A DNA stretch of 45,026 nt from Pseudopelagicola sp. GTDB taxonomy: Bacteria; Pseudomonadota; Alphaproteobacteria; Rhodobacterales; Rhodobacteraceae. The notes below the pieces were generated by a model. The model did no database searches, was not told the origin of the DNA, and saw only the letters and a program-made list of their open reading frames with translations. Both the position numbers and the translations under genes were made by a program. This document shows, in pieces, positions 35,811 to 43,984 of the stretch (within the stretch, counting starts at the first letter, position 1; every line of letters begins with the position of its first letter). The DNA lies in assembly GCA_026195905.1 (NCBI GenBank), contig JAPHRE010000018.1, positions 1 through 45,026 on the forward strand. The letters are read 5' to 3'.

Positions 35811-37571
35811 ATGAGCGGAACCGGCAATGCAACGACCTCCGTCCTACAAAGCGGTGACGATTTCGTCGACGGCATCCTCACCAGCGTGCGCTGGGGCAGT
35901 TCCGAGATCGAGTTTTCCTTCCCCACATCAAATCTCGTCTACACCTACTTTAGCCTGAGCGACCTGCCCGCCAATATGTCGGCGCTCAGCGTGGCCCAAC
36001 AACAAGCCGCCTTCTTTGCGCTCGATGCCGACAACGGCACGCACACCGCCGCCAACGCGGGGTTTTCCGTCGAAGGCTTCACCAACCTTATCCTGACCTA
36101 CGACAGCACCCCCGACACCGCCTATGGCACCAAGGAAGAAATCCGGCTCGCCAATACAACCTCAAACCAGGTTTTTACCGCGCAGGTCGGTGATTTTCCC
36201 TCCAATGACGTCACCTTAGACACGGACGACAACGGCGATGTCTGGTTTGGCCCCTATAACAACTACACCTACCAATCCCCTGTGGCCGGGAACTACGCCT
36301 GGGCCACGCATATCCATGAGCTCGGTCACGCGCTCGGCCTGAGCCACGGACATTCCGCATGGGAGTTCGTCAACATGCCCTACGCCTATGACTCGATGGA
36401 ATTTTCGATCATGACGTATCGCTCCTACGTGGGCGGGCCGACCAGCGGCTATTCCAACGCCACCTGGAGCTATGCCCAGACATGGATGATGGCCGACATC
36501 GCCGCGTTGCAATATATGTATGGGGCTGACTTTACGACAAACGCCGACGATACCACCTATCGCTGGACCCCCGGTTCCGGCAACACAGAGGTCAATGGTG
36601 AGATCGCGATCAACGCCGGGGGCGACGTGATTTTTGCCACGATCTGGGATGGCGGCGGAACCGATACCTATGACCTCTCCGCCTATACAGATGCCCTTGA
36701 GATTGACCTGCGCCCCGGCCAACATTCCGTCTTTGACACGGACCAACTCGCCAATCTCGGCTATGGTGAAACCGCGCGCGGAAGTATCTTTAACGCCCAA
36801 CAATACGAGGGCGACTCCCGCTCGCTGATCGAGAACGCCACCGGCGGCAGCGGCGACGACGCGATCACCGGCAACACCGCCGACAACACCCTTCAGGGCG
36901 GCGACGGGCACGATACCCTAAGCGGCAGCGCGGGCCATGACTGGCTTCTCGGCGACGCTGGCGACGATTCGATGCGTGGAAACGCCGGCGACGATACCCT
37001 CAAGGGCGACGACGGCAACGATATCCTGCGCGGCCTGAACCGCAAAGATGTGCTTCTGGGCGGGGCCGGACACGATACGATCTACGGCGGCAATGGCTAT
37101 GACACAATCCGGGGACAGGCGGGCAAAGATATCCTGCGCGGCCAACATGGCGACGACAGCATCAACGGAGACAAGGGCAATGACCGCCTCTATGGCGGCT
37201 TGGGACATGATACGCTGGAGGGCGACCTCGGCAACGACCGCCTCTTTGGCGGCAAGGGCAACGACGTCCTGAATGGCGGCGCAGGCAATGACCGCCTCTC
37301 CGGCGGCATCTGGGCCGATACCTTTATCTTCGAGGACGGGTTCGGTACCGATGTCATCAACGATTTCGAAGCAAAAGACCTCGAGAAAATCGACCTCTCC
37401 GGCGTCACCAGCATCACCGACTACAACGACCTGATCGCCAACCACCTCTCCGACGCAGGCGGCACAGCCCAAATCGTCGACGGCAGCAATTCAATTCTGC
37501 TTGAGGGCATCGCCTTCACCGATCTCCGCGATGGCCTGAACGGATATACCGAAGACGATTTTCTATTCTAA
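35811..37571 (+). CDS. Secreted serralysin-type (M10) RTX metalloprotease
   Basis: This 586-residue protein has the metzincin zinc motif HELGHALGLSH (169-179) and Met-turn SIMTY (199-203), as in serralysins. From about 345 to 510 it has RTX calcium-binding nonapeptides (GGDGHDTLSG, GNAGDDTLKG, GGKGNDVLNG and others). There is no N-terminal signal peptide; the C-terminal TFIFEDGFGTDVINDFEAKD and the hydrophobic end fit type I secretion, as does the lack of a Sec signal. No ABC exporter or inhibitor gene is nearby, so the exporter is elsewhere. The protease is presumably for extracellular protein breakdown. Confidence 0.93.
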   Translation: MSGTGNATTSVLQSGDDFVDGILTSVRWGSSEIEFSFPTSNLVYTYFSLSDLPANMSALSVAQQQAAFFALDADNGTHTAANAGFSVEGFTNLILTYDSTPDTAYGTKEEIRLANTTSNQVFTAQVGDFPSNDVTLDTDDNGDVWFGPYNNYTYQSPVAGNYAWATHIHELGHALGLSHGHSAWEFVNMPYAYDSMEFSIMTYRSYVGGPTSGYSNATWSYAQTWMMADIAALQYMYGADFTTNADDTTYRWTPGSGNTEVNGEIAINAGGDVIFATIWDGGGTDTYDLSAYTDALEIDLRPGQHSVFDTDQLANLGYGETARGSIFNAQQYEGDSRSLIENATGGSGDDAITGNTADNTLQGGDGHDTLSGSAGHDWLLGDAGDDSMRGNAGDDTLKGDDGNDILRGLNRKDVLLGGAGHDTIYGGNGYDTIRGQAGKDILRGQHGDDSINGDKGNDRLYGGLGHDTLEGDLGNDRLFGGKGNDVLNGGAGNDRLSGGIWADTFIFEDGFGTDVINDFEAKDLEKIDLSGVTSITDYNDLIANHLSDAGGTAQIVDGSNSILLEGIAFTDLRDGLNGYTEDDFLF

Positions 37572-37620
37572 CCGCAGGATCCCAAGATCGCGATGCTGCA
37601 ACAAAGCCTGCGGAAATATT

Positions 37621-37749
37621 ATGTGGGACATGGTGGGTCGTGAGAGGCTCGAGGTCTCAGGGGTTCATTTCGTTCAACCGGGTTACACCTTGCTTTTCTA
37701 CGCCATCACCGACGACAAAATAGACCAAACGCCTTTCAGGAAATCCTAA
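37621..37749 (+). pseudogene. Possible C-terminal fragment of a ParE/RelE-type toxin
   Basis: This 42-codon frame contains LEVSGVHFVQPGYTLLFYAI followed by TDDKI. The pattern of aromatic residues before a D/E-x-x-I end resembles the last strands of ParE-like toxins. It has no ribosome binding site, no antitoxin next to it and is far below the usual 90-100 residues. It could equally be a chance frame; I list it because nothing else explains this stretch. Confidence 0.2.
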
Positions 37750-37995
37750 CGCAAGCATCCGAAACATATAAAACGCGTCACATCTGGACGACAAGGATCA
37801 GAGCTTGTTGCTTGCGCATTTAGCCGTTTGCCCAAGTCATAATATGAGCAGATCGCCCAACGGTCACCAATGATACAAAGGCCGTGATTTTCGCAATTCT
37901 GGTTCGCTCTCCGTGGCTCCAAGTCGGCAGATCATGTTTGGGAACGCCCTGCACAAGGTCGCCACGTGCCACCGGTGCACTCTGTAAAGCAGGCA
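37750..37995. other. Gene-poor stretch downstream of the RTX protease
   Basis: No convincing gene is seen. A short reverse frame (stop 37820, extending to 38014) overlaps the terminator of the next gene and lacks a ribosome binding site. Base composition is more AT-rich than in the neighbours. Confidence 0.5.
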
Positions 37996-38025
37996 ACAAA
38001 AAGGGGGCCGGCACATGCCGGCCCC
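37996..38025 (-). terminator. Terminator of the small membrane-protein gene
   Basis: GGGGCCGGCA (38004-38013) and TGCCGGCCCC (38016-38025) form a 10-bp perfect stem. On the minus strand it is followed by CTTTTTG. It lies about 75 bp after the stop at 38099. Confidence 0.85.
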
Positions 38026-38098
38026 AAGTTCGGAATGGTCAGGTATGAGACAGGTCTGAGGGGACAGGCTGACCATCTCAAGGAAGATATTCAGAGGG

Positions 38099-38290
38099 TT
38101 ACGGGTCGGATTTGACCTCGCCCTCAACCGAGCCGACGCCCGGCACCGTGATGCTGATATCCGGCTCGTTACCGGGCAGACGGCCATCAAAAACAACCCA
38201 AGCCAGCACAGCAAGAGCAACAACCACACCACCCAGCACAAAGGCGAGCGGGGTCGTAGAACCGGACTCGTGATTGGTTTGGTCGGACAT
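38099..38290 (-). CDS. Small single-span membrane protein of the stress regulon
   Basis: This 63-residue protein has a short hydrophilic N-terminus (MSDQTNHESGSTTP), one membrane segment (LAFVLGGVVVALAVLAWVVF) and an acidic outer tail with ISITVPGVGSVEG. I do not know a function. ATG 38290 has AAGGAGG 6 bases before it. It carries its own GGAAC-N16-CGTT promoter 33-57 bp upstream and its own terminator, so it is a monocistronic target of the EcfG sigma factor encoded 1.8 kb away. Confidence 0.85.
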   Translation of the reverse strand: MSDQTNHESGSTTPLAFVLGGVVVALAVLAWVVFDGRLPGNEPDISITVPGVGSVEGEVKSDP

Positions 38291-38322
38291 GTTCAACCTC
38301 CTTATATCTGTTTCACTATTCC

Positions 38323-38347
38323 AACGCGCACGTGCCTTGATCGTTCC
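38323..38347 (-). promoter_or_regulatory. EcfG-type promoter GGAAC-N16-CGTT
   Basis: On the minus strand GGAAC (38347-38343) and CGTT (38326-38323) have a 16-bp spacer, matching the alphaproteobacterial general-stress consensus. It lies 33 bp before the ATG of the small membrane-protein gene. Confidence 0.85.
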
Positions 38348-38383
38348 AAAAATTCGTAATTCTTCGGATTTGAAGCTTCAAAA

Positions 38384-38842
38384 TCACCCAAAAACACGCG
38401 TGCAATCAGTGACTTGCGCCATCTCTGGATGGAAGGCAGGCAGCGTGTTCAACCGGCGCGCCTCAAGATCGGAAATCACCCGCACCCCCTGCACAGGTTT
38501 GGCCTCGACGGTCAAATCCTGAGCAGGCAACACCACGGGTTTGGCAGTGCCAAACACCCTATCCGGCGTAAGCCAGACCACAGCGCCCGTCACCTGCCCG
38601 TCAGCAGCCATCTCGACCGAGCCGACACAGCCCACAGGCTGGCCCGCCCTGGTTTCAACCTCCGCGCCCAATAGCAACTCGAAAACATCAGAGGACAGAT
38701 CAATCTCCCTCGCGTCTATGCGCTGCGCATGGCGAGGCAAACCCGCGTCGAAAAACGGTGCGACAAACATCGGCGGCACCGGTAAAGCGGTCAGCGAAAT
38801 CCCCATCGCAACGATGGTCCCATAGAAAAACTTGAGCAGCAT
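38384..38842 (-). CDS. Exported PRC-barrel-like protein of the stress regulon
   Basis: This 152-residue protein has a hydrophobic N-terminus (LLKFFYGTIVAMGISLTALP) that works as a signal or anchor. The body, with REIDLSSDVFELLLGAEVE, GQPVGCVGSVEMAADGQVTG and VVWLTPDRVFG, resembles a single PRC-barrel domain, a small beta-barrel fold found in many stress proteins. Family assignment is by eye and not certain. An EcfG-type promoter lies 39 bp upstream, just before the phyR terminator. Confidence 0.75.
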   Translation of the reverse strand: MLLKFFYGTIVAMGISLTALPVPPMFVAPFFDAGLPRHAQRIDAREIDLSSDVFELLLGAEVETRAGQPVGCVGSVEMAADGQVTGAVVWLTPDRVFGTAKPVVLPAQDLTVEAKPVQGVRVISDLEARRLNTLPAFHPEMAQVTDCTRVFG

Positions 38843-38880
38843 TGACGCCTCCTCTGCGACGTTTCAACATCTGCCAAGTC

Positions 38881-38905
38881 AACGTGCAAAACCGCGCCTA
38901 GTTCC
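38881..38905 (-). promoter_or_regulatory. EcfG-type promoter GGAAC-N16-CGTT
   Basis: On the minus strand GGAAC (38905-38901) and CGTT (38884-38881) have a 16-bp spacer, 39 bp before the ATG at 38842. Confidence 0.85.
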
Positions 38906-38920
38906 CGTAAACACCTACAC

Positions 38921-38959
38921 AAAAATAATAAAACGGCCCCGATCACCCGATCGAGGCCG
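38921..38959 (-). terminator. Terminator of phyR
   Basis: Minus-strand stem CGGCC-T-CGATC paired with GATCG-G-GGCCG around the loop GGGT, followed by TTTTATTATTTTT. It lies 27 bp after the phyR stop. Confidence 0.85.
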
Positions 38960-38985
38960 CGCAGTTGCAACAGATTGGCGCGCAC

Positions 38986-39801
38986 TCAGGCCAAAAGCGT
39001 TTCCGTGCTGGTAAAGAACATTGCCTGGCTCACCGCCGAGCGCACCTGCTCCTCGGTATAGGGCTTGGTGATGACAAAGGCCGGCTCCGGGCGTTCTCCG
39101 GTCAACAGGCGCTCGGGGAATGCCGTGATAAACACCACCGGCACCGACGACGTGATCTTGAGAATGTCATTCACCGCGTCGATCCCCGACGAGCCATCGG
39201 CCAGTTGGATATCGGACAGAACAAGATCCGGCTTTTCCTGCTCGACCAAATCGACCGCGCGCTTGTGAGTGCGTGCAACGCCCGTGATCGCATGCCCCAT
39301 ATCCGACACGATATCCTCAAGATCCATCGCGATAATCGACTCGTCCTCGATGATCAGGACACGCCCCGACAGGCTGTCGGCCATTTCGCGGCGGGCCGTG
39401 TCGATGAGCGTTTGCGCCTCACTCTCATCAATCCCCATGATGGCCGCAACTTCGCTGATGCTGAATTCCTCGATCGTGTGTAGCAATAGCGCCTCGCGTG
39501 AATTGGCGGTCAACCGACCAAGCCGTTCCTGCGCGCGCCGCCCCGCACCGCTTTCATCGGTGCTGCCAACAGGCGCCCCAGCACTGCTCCAGACCGCGTG
39601 AAACATCCTGAACAGAGCGACCTTATCGCTCAGCCCCATATCAAAAACCGATTGGTCAGCGATCAGGCTTTCAATCGTGGCGGCGGCATAGGTGTCTCCG
39701 GTTTCCTGACGCCCGGTCAGCGCCCGTGCATAGCGGCGCAGATACGGCAGCAGCCTCGCAACCGTGACCGAAAGGAAATCCGATTGAGCATTCGACGACA
39801 T
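38986..39801 (-). CDS. phyR: General stress anti-anti-sigma response regulator PhyR
   Basis: This 271-residue protein joins an N-terminal sigma-factor-like domain (about 8-140; LLPYLRRYARALTG and LHTIEEFSISEVAAIMGI) to a C-terminal receiver domain. In the receiver are Glu152-Asp153, phosphoacceptor Asp197 (VLSDIQLADGSSG) and the Lys of VITKPYTEE. When phosphorylated it binds NepR and frees EcfG. It diverges from nepR-ecfG and is read from one face of the symmetric EcfG promoter, which gives positive feedback. Confidence 0.96.
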   Translation of the reverse strand: MSSNAQSDFLSVTVARLLPYLRRYARALTGRQETGDTYAAATIESLIADQSVFDMGLSDKVALFRMFHAVWSSAGAPVGSTDESGAGRRAQERLGRLTANSREALLLHTIEEFSISEVAAIMGIDESEAQTLIDTARREMADSLSGRVLIIEDESIIAMDLEDIVSDMGHAITGVARTHKRAVDLVEQEKPDLVLSDIQLADGSSGIDAVNDILKITSSVPVVFITAFPERLLTGERPEPAFVITKPYTEEQVRSAVSQAMFFTSTETLLA

Positions 39802-39822
39802 ATTTTTGACCTCACTGTCATT

Positions 39823-39866
39823 TTTCTTGGAACCAAACGCGCAGCGATGCGTTTGGTTCCAAGAAA
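39823..39866. promoter_or_regulatory. Mirror-symmetric divergent EcfG promoter (18-bp inverted repeat)
   Basis: TTTCTTGGAACCAAACGC (39823-39840) is the exact reverse complement of 39849-39866, with an 8-bp centre. On the plus strand GGAAC (39829-39833) and CGTT (39850-39853) have a 16-bp spacer, and on the minus strand GGAAC (39860-39856) and CGTT (39839-39836) do too. The two promoters overlap fully and share the same arms, so phyR and nepR-ecfG have the same promoter core. Confidence 0.92.
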
Positions 39867-39905
39867 TGCGCTATAAATTTACCGGTAAATACAGGAAACC
39901 GAAAA

Positions 39906-40058
39906 ATGGGTGGAAAATCTGAACACTCCCGCCTCGAGGAGCAGATCGACGAAAACCTGAAAAAGGTCTTCAAACGGGACACGGCCGAGCCCATCCCAGA
40001 TCGGTTCGCGCAATTGCTGAAACAGCTCAAAGAGCAGGAACAAGCAAATGACCAGTAA
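39906..40058 (+). CDS. nepR: Anti-sigma factor NepR
   Basis: This 50-residue protein is short for standard gene calling. It contains RLEEQIDENLKKVFKRD and EPIPDRFAQLLKQLKEQ, the two helices and linker by which NepR binds EcfG or PhyR. NepR holds EcfG inactive until phosphorylated PhyR competes for it. Its 3' end overlaps the ecfG start by 11 bp (40048-40058), which suggests translational coupling to keep the two in balance. No strong ribosome binding site is seen (AGGAAACCG at some distance). Confidence 0.93.
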   Translation: MGGKSEHSRLEEQIDENLKKVFKRDTAEPIPDRFAQLLKQLKEQEQANDQ

Positions 40059-40629
40059 CGATGGTGCCGCGTCCGATCCGAGGGACGACATCCTCGAACA
40101 TCTGCCGAGTATGCGCGCCTTTGCCATGAGCCTGACGCGCAACCGCTCGTCTGCGGACGATCTGGTGCATGACAGTATCGTCAAGGCGTGGAAGAATTTT
40201 GACAAGTACCAACAAGGCACGAACCTGCGCGCGTGGTTGTTCACCATTTTGCGCAACACGTTCTACTCGCAGCGCCGCAAAGCCAAACACGAAGTGGCCG
40301 ATGTCGATGGCGCACTGGCCGCGACCCTCTCAGTCAAACCGCAACATGACGGTCGCCTTGCGCTTGCGGATTTCGAAAAGGCCTTTGCCAAACTGCCCGA
40401 CGAACACCGCGAGGCGCTGATCCTCGTCGGGGCATCCGGCATGAGCTATGAAGAGGCCGCCGAAACCTGCGGCGTGGCCGTGGGCACCGTCAAAAGCCGC
40501 GTCAATCGCGCTCGCAAGAAACTGGCCGAACTGATGGCGCTGTCCGAGGACGAGCCGCTTGAGTTGACAGATCAGGTCACGGTCGGTGTCGTGACCGAAA
40601 GCCTGCAACCAAGGAAATCAGTGGTGTGA
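40048..40629 (+). CDS. ecfG: ECF sigma factor of the general stress response
   Basis: This 193-residue sigma factor of the EcfG (ECF15) group directs RNA polymerase to GGAAC-N16-CGTT promoters. Region 2 contains ADDLVHDSIVKAWKNFDKYQ and WLFTILRNTFYSQRRK, and region 4 contains LPDEHREALILVGASGMSYE and VGTVKSRVNRARKKL. The C-terminal tail of about 25 residues is acidic. It overlaps nepR upstream and the kinase downstream (GTGA), so three genes form one translationally linked operon. Confidence 0.95.
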   Translation: MTSNDGAASDPRDDILEHLPSMRAFAMSLTRNRSSADDLVHDSIVKAWKNFDKYQQGTNLRAWLFTILRNTFYSQRRKAKHEVADVDGALAATLSVKPQHDGRLALADFEKAFAKLPDEHREALILVGASGMSYEEAAETCGVAVGTVKSRVNRARKKLAELMALSEDEPLELTDQVTVGVVTESLQPRKSVV

Positions 40630-42350
40630 TCGAGTGGCTCACGACGGCCACCCGGTCGCTCACGTTTAGAATTGCCGTATTGTTGGCGGTCGCAATGCTA
40701 CCGATCGGAATGATCTCGATCGAGCAGAACCGCCAGATGCTGGCCGATGCCGAGGCGCGCCAATATTCGGCCCTACTTGCAAAAACCTCCGAAGCCGCTG
40801 ACCGCGAGGCCGCCTATGCGACAATGGCCTTCGGCGCGGCGCAGGCGCTGGCCGCGATCCACGCTTCCGTGACCGCCGATACGGCCACTTGCGAGGTCAA
40901 TCTCGCCCGGTTTCTCGAAACCTCGGACGTGATCTCTTTCATCGGCATTACCGATGCCAAGGGCAGATCGACCTGTTCAACCGCCGATAACCCGATCAAT
41001 CTCGCGGATCATCGCGTCTTTCTCGCCATGCGCCAAGACCCGTCGCCACGCGCCTCTTTCGTGCGCCAATCACAGATCAACGAAACCCCCTCGGTCGTGA
41101 TCTCGGTCCCGGTTCTGGACGACGCGGGTGTTTTTGCCGGGCTGGTGGCCGTTGTGCTTGAACACACACTCCTAAGCGCCCCACAGGACTCCCCCAAGGA
41201 CGATGAATTCATCGACCTGATCACATTCAATATCGACGGCGAGATTCTGGCGACAAGCGGCGGCCTTGCCCATGTTGACACCCGCTTGCCAACCAACAAC
41301 GATCTTGCCAACCTTGCGCGCATCGGCAAAACCGTCTTCGTCGGCAAGACCTCGAATGGCGAAAAACGCATTTTCGCCTCGGTCCCCGTCATTCAAGGGG
41401 AAATCTATGCTCTGAGCAGTTGGGAACACAATCAGCGCGTGCTGCTTGGTCAGGGCCAGAGACCGTCAACCTCGCTCCTGCTGCCGCTCGGCATGTGGAT
41501 CGCGAGCCTTCTGGTCGCTTTCCTCTCGGTGCAAGTGATGGTTATCGCCCCAATCCGCGACCTGCGCCGGCGGATGCAGGTTTTTCGTCTCACGCGTCGG
41601 ATTGGCGGTGTATCGCGCAAACTGACAACGCCAAGCGAAATCACCGAAATGGACGAAAGCTGGCAGGAAATGGCCGAGAGCATCCTGCGCGATGAGGCCG
41701 ATCTGCTCAATTCGCTGCATCAGAAATCGGTCCTGCTCAAAGAGGTGCATCACCGGGTCAAGAACAACCTGCAACTGATCGCCTCGATCCTGAACCTCAA
41801 GATCCGCAAATCCACCTCCGATATCGAAAAGGCGGCCCTGATCGAGGTTCAACAACGCGTCACGCGCATCGCGCAGGTGCATCAAAAGCTCTACGAAACT
41901 TCGAGCGAGGAACGTATCCGGGCCGATGAACTACTCGAAACCGTGGTCAACAATATGGTCGATACGGCCTTTGTGTCGCGCCGCAAGCCTAAGATCACGC
42001 AACGTTATGATCCCATCGTGCTCTACCCCGACCAAGCCGTGCCGCTGAGCTTGGCGCTGACCGAGTTGGTGACCAACGCGCTCAAATACATGGGCTCCGA
42101 GATCGGTGAGGCCGCGTGGCTGTCGGTCTCCCTGACCTCGACCGACGAAGGTAGCGCGCTTCTGGAAGTGTCCAACTCCCTCGGCATCTCCGAAGCAACG
42201 CCCACTCAAGAGGACTCGACCGGTCTCGGCGACCGCTTGGTGCGGGCGTTCACACAGCAACTGGAAGGCGCGCTCGACACCACGCAAGGCGACGAGGAGT
42301 TCCGCGTGCAGCTTCGTTTTGACATCACTGATTTCGTCGAGGATGACTGA
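40626..42350 (+). CDS. HisKA_2-type sensor kinase of the stress locus (PhyK-like)
   Basis: This 574-residue membrane kinase starts at GTG 40626 inside the ecfG stop. It has a membrane segment at about 14-30, a large periplasmic sensor domain at about 32-280 of Cache-like make-up (VISFIGITDAKGRSTCS and PSVVISVPVLDDAGVFAGLV), and a second membrane segment at 283-305. A HisKA_2 domain follows with LKEVHHRVKNNLQLIASILN (phosphoacceptor His375 or His376), then an HATPase domain. By position it is the likely kinase for PhyR. The HATPase glycine-rich boxes are degenerate, with TGLGDRLV still visible. Confidence 0.92.
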   Translation: MIEWLTTATRSLTFRIAVLLAVAMLPIGMISIEQNRQMLADAEARQYSALLAKTSEAADREAAYATMAFGAAQALAAIHASVTADTATCEVNLARFLETSDVISFIGITDAKGRSTCSTADNPINLADHRVFLAMRQDPSPRASFVRQSQINETPSVVISVPVLDDAGVFAGLVAVVLEHTLLSAPQDSPKDDEFIDLITFNIDGEILATSGGLAHVDTRLPTNNDLANLARIGKTVFVGKTSNGEKRIFASVPVIQGEIYALSSWEHNQRVLLGQGQRPSTSLLLPLGMWIASLLVAFLSVQVMVIAPIRDLRRRMQVFRLTRRIGGVSRKLTTPSEITEMDESWQEMAESILRDEADLLNSLHQKSVLLKEVHHRVKNNLQLIASILNLKIRKSTSDIEKAALIEVQQRVTRIAQVHQKLYETSSEERIRADELLETVVNNMVDTAFVSRRKPKITQRYDPIVLYPDQAVPLSLALTELVTNALKYMGSEIGEAAWLSVSLTSTDEGSALLEVSNSLGISEATPTQEDSTGLGDRLVRAFTQQLEGALDTTQGDEEFRVQLRFDITDFVEDD

Positions 42351-42375
42351 CAAAACCGCTGGTGCGGCGGGGTCA

Positions 42376-42402
42376 TTGGGGCCAAAGTAACAGAGTGCAA
42401 CA
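42376..42402. repeat. 27-bp element shared with 32195-32221 (copy 2)
   Basis: The core AAAGTAACAGAGTGCAACA overlaps the proposed GTG start of the phospholipase D gene, 26 bp after the kinase stop. It matches the copy before the rodZ-like gene at 24 of 27 positions. Confidence 0.5.
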
Positions 42403-43924
42403 TGTCGAAACCCTGATAACCGCCCAAGACGGCTACCCCGCTTTCGAGCGCCGGGTGCTCGCGGCTCACCAGTCTGTCGTGATGGGGTTTCGGGTGTTTG
42501 ACCCGCTGACCCCGCTCCTCAGTCCCGAGGCGCAGCGTATCGGCGATACATGGGTGGATCTGCTTGTTGACGCACTGAACCGCGGGGTCGACATCACGCT
42601 ACACCTCTCGGATTTTGACCCGTTGGTGGCCACCGACCTGCATCGCAAAACATGGCATAGCGTCCGCATCTTGCGCGCCATCTCCGAACTCGCCCGCCCA
42701 GATGCCGCAAAATTGACCGTGCACCCCCTGCTACACCCGGCACGGATCGGGCAGCTTGCGGCGCTCTTGACGGCCCCGATGGTGATTGCGCGCAAACAAC
42801 GTTTACGCAATCGCTTTACCCAAAACACGGACCCAAAGCGGCTGAACGCCTTGTTCGAGCTTCCTGGCGTGCGCCACGCCCTGTCCCACACTGACCCGAC
42901 CCAGCCCGGCTCTTTCCCCGCATCACACCATCAAAAAGTCGCGGTGATCGACAACCGCTGGACCTATATCGGCGGCCTCGACCTTGATGAACGCCGCCTC
43001 GACACCAAGGATCACGACTGTCACGCAGACGAGACATGGCATGACGTGCAACTGCTGATCGACGACCCCGACCTCGCCCAATCGGCCCGCGCCCACCTTG
43101 ACAGTTTCGCTGCCGTCACCGGCGGCGCGCGGCCTGCGGACCCTTCTGCGCCGCCCCTCTTGCGCACCATGTCGGCGGCCCGGCTCAAGGGCCAATTCTG
43201 GACCTTTTCTCCGCAAACGATTGTGTCCGAAATCCACGCCGCGCATATGCGCCGCATCGCGACCGCCACGCAACTGATCTATCTCGAAACACAGTTCTTT
43301 CGCGACACCGGAATCGCCCGCGCCTTGGCTCGCCGCGCGCGCGCCAATCCCGACCTGCACCTCATCCTGATCCTCCCCGGCGCCCCCAACACCGTGGCCT
43401 TCCGCGACAAGCCTGGCCTTGACGGGCGCGTGGGCGACTACCTGCAGGCCAAATGCCTCCGTATCCTCCGCAAGCCCTTCGGCAACCGCCTGCTCTTGGC
43501 AAGCCCGGTGCAACCGCGCGCGCCCCGCCCAACCGAAGAAAAAATCGACAGGGCCACGCTCCACAAGGCGCCTTTGGTCTATGTGCACGCCAAGGTGTCG
43601 GTGTTTGACAACACCTCTGCAATCGTGTCCTCGGCCAACCTGAATGGCCGCTCAATGAAGTGGGATACTGAACTGGGCGTGGAGCTGACACAGGGTGCGA
43701 CGGTGCAAGACATCCGGCAGAAATGCCTGCTTCATTGGCTCGGGCCAGAGGCAGACGCACTGCCGACCGCGCTCGACGAACTGTTCGATCTTCTGCGCGA
43801 CACCCTCACACGCAACGCCGCCACCGCGCCCTCCCGGCGCGACGGCTTCCTCGTCCCCTACGACCTGAGCGCGGCAGAAAAAACCGCGCTCGCCGTGCCG
43901 GGCGTGCCCGACGAAATGGTCTGA
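42395..43924 (+). CDS. Phospholipase D-family protein
   Basis: This roughly 509-residue protein has two HKD motifs: HHQKVAVIDNRWTYIGG (His179, Lys181, Asp186) and VHAKVSVFDNTSAIVSSANL near residue 400. The two form one active site that makes a phosphohistidine intermediate on a phospholipid or other phosphodiester. No signal peptide is seen. Substrate and whether it hydrolyses or transfers cannot be told. The start is uncertain: GTG 42395 gives VQHVETLITAQDG, which fits the family, but neither it nor GTG 42362 has a ribosome binding site. It follows the kinase by 44 bp and is probably read through from it. Confidence 0.88.
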   Translation: MQHVETLITAQDGYPAFERRVLAAHQSVVMGFRVFDPLTPLLSPEAQRIGDTWVDLLVDALNRGVDITLHLSDFDPLVATDLHRKTWHSVRILRAISELARPDAAKLTVHPLLHPARIGQLAALLTAPMVIARKQRLRNRFTQNTDPKRLNALFELPGVRHALSHTDPTQPGSFPASHHQKVAVIDNRWTYIGGLDLDERRLDTKDHDCHADETWHDVQLLIDDPDLAQSARAHLDSFAAVTGGARPADPSAPPLLRTMSAARLKGQFWTFSPQTIVSEIHAAHMRRIATATQLIYLETQFFRDTGIARALARRARANPDLHLILILPGAPNTVAFRDKPGLDGRVGDYLQAKCLRILRKPFGNRLLLASPVQPRAPRPTEEKIDRATLHKAPLVYVHAKVSVFDNTSAIVSSANLNGRSMKWDTELGVELTQGATVQDIRQKCLLHWLGPEADALPTALDELFDLLRDTLTRNAATAPSRRDGFLVPYDLSAAEKTALAVPGVPDEMV

Positions 43925-43929
43925 CCCAC

Positions 43930-43959
43930 CACGAAAAAGGGGCCGCTCAAAGCGGCCCC
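43930..43959 (-). terminator. Terminator between phospholipase D and the PRC-barrel gene
   Basis: GGGGCCGCT (43939-43947) and AGCGGCCCC (43951-43959) form a 9-bp stem with a 3-base loop. The minus strand has TTTTT after it, so it ends the 43985 gene's transcript; it may also block plus-strand transcripts. Confidence 0.85.
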
Positions 43960-43984
43960 AAACTCGGCTGAACCAAGCTGCGCA

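Noticed and set aside
37820-38014. A 64-codon reverse frame downstream of the RTX protease
   Set aside because: It overlaps the terminator of the next gene, has no ribosome binding site and no recognisable motif.
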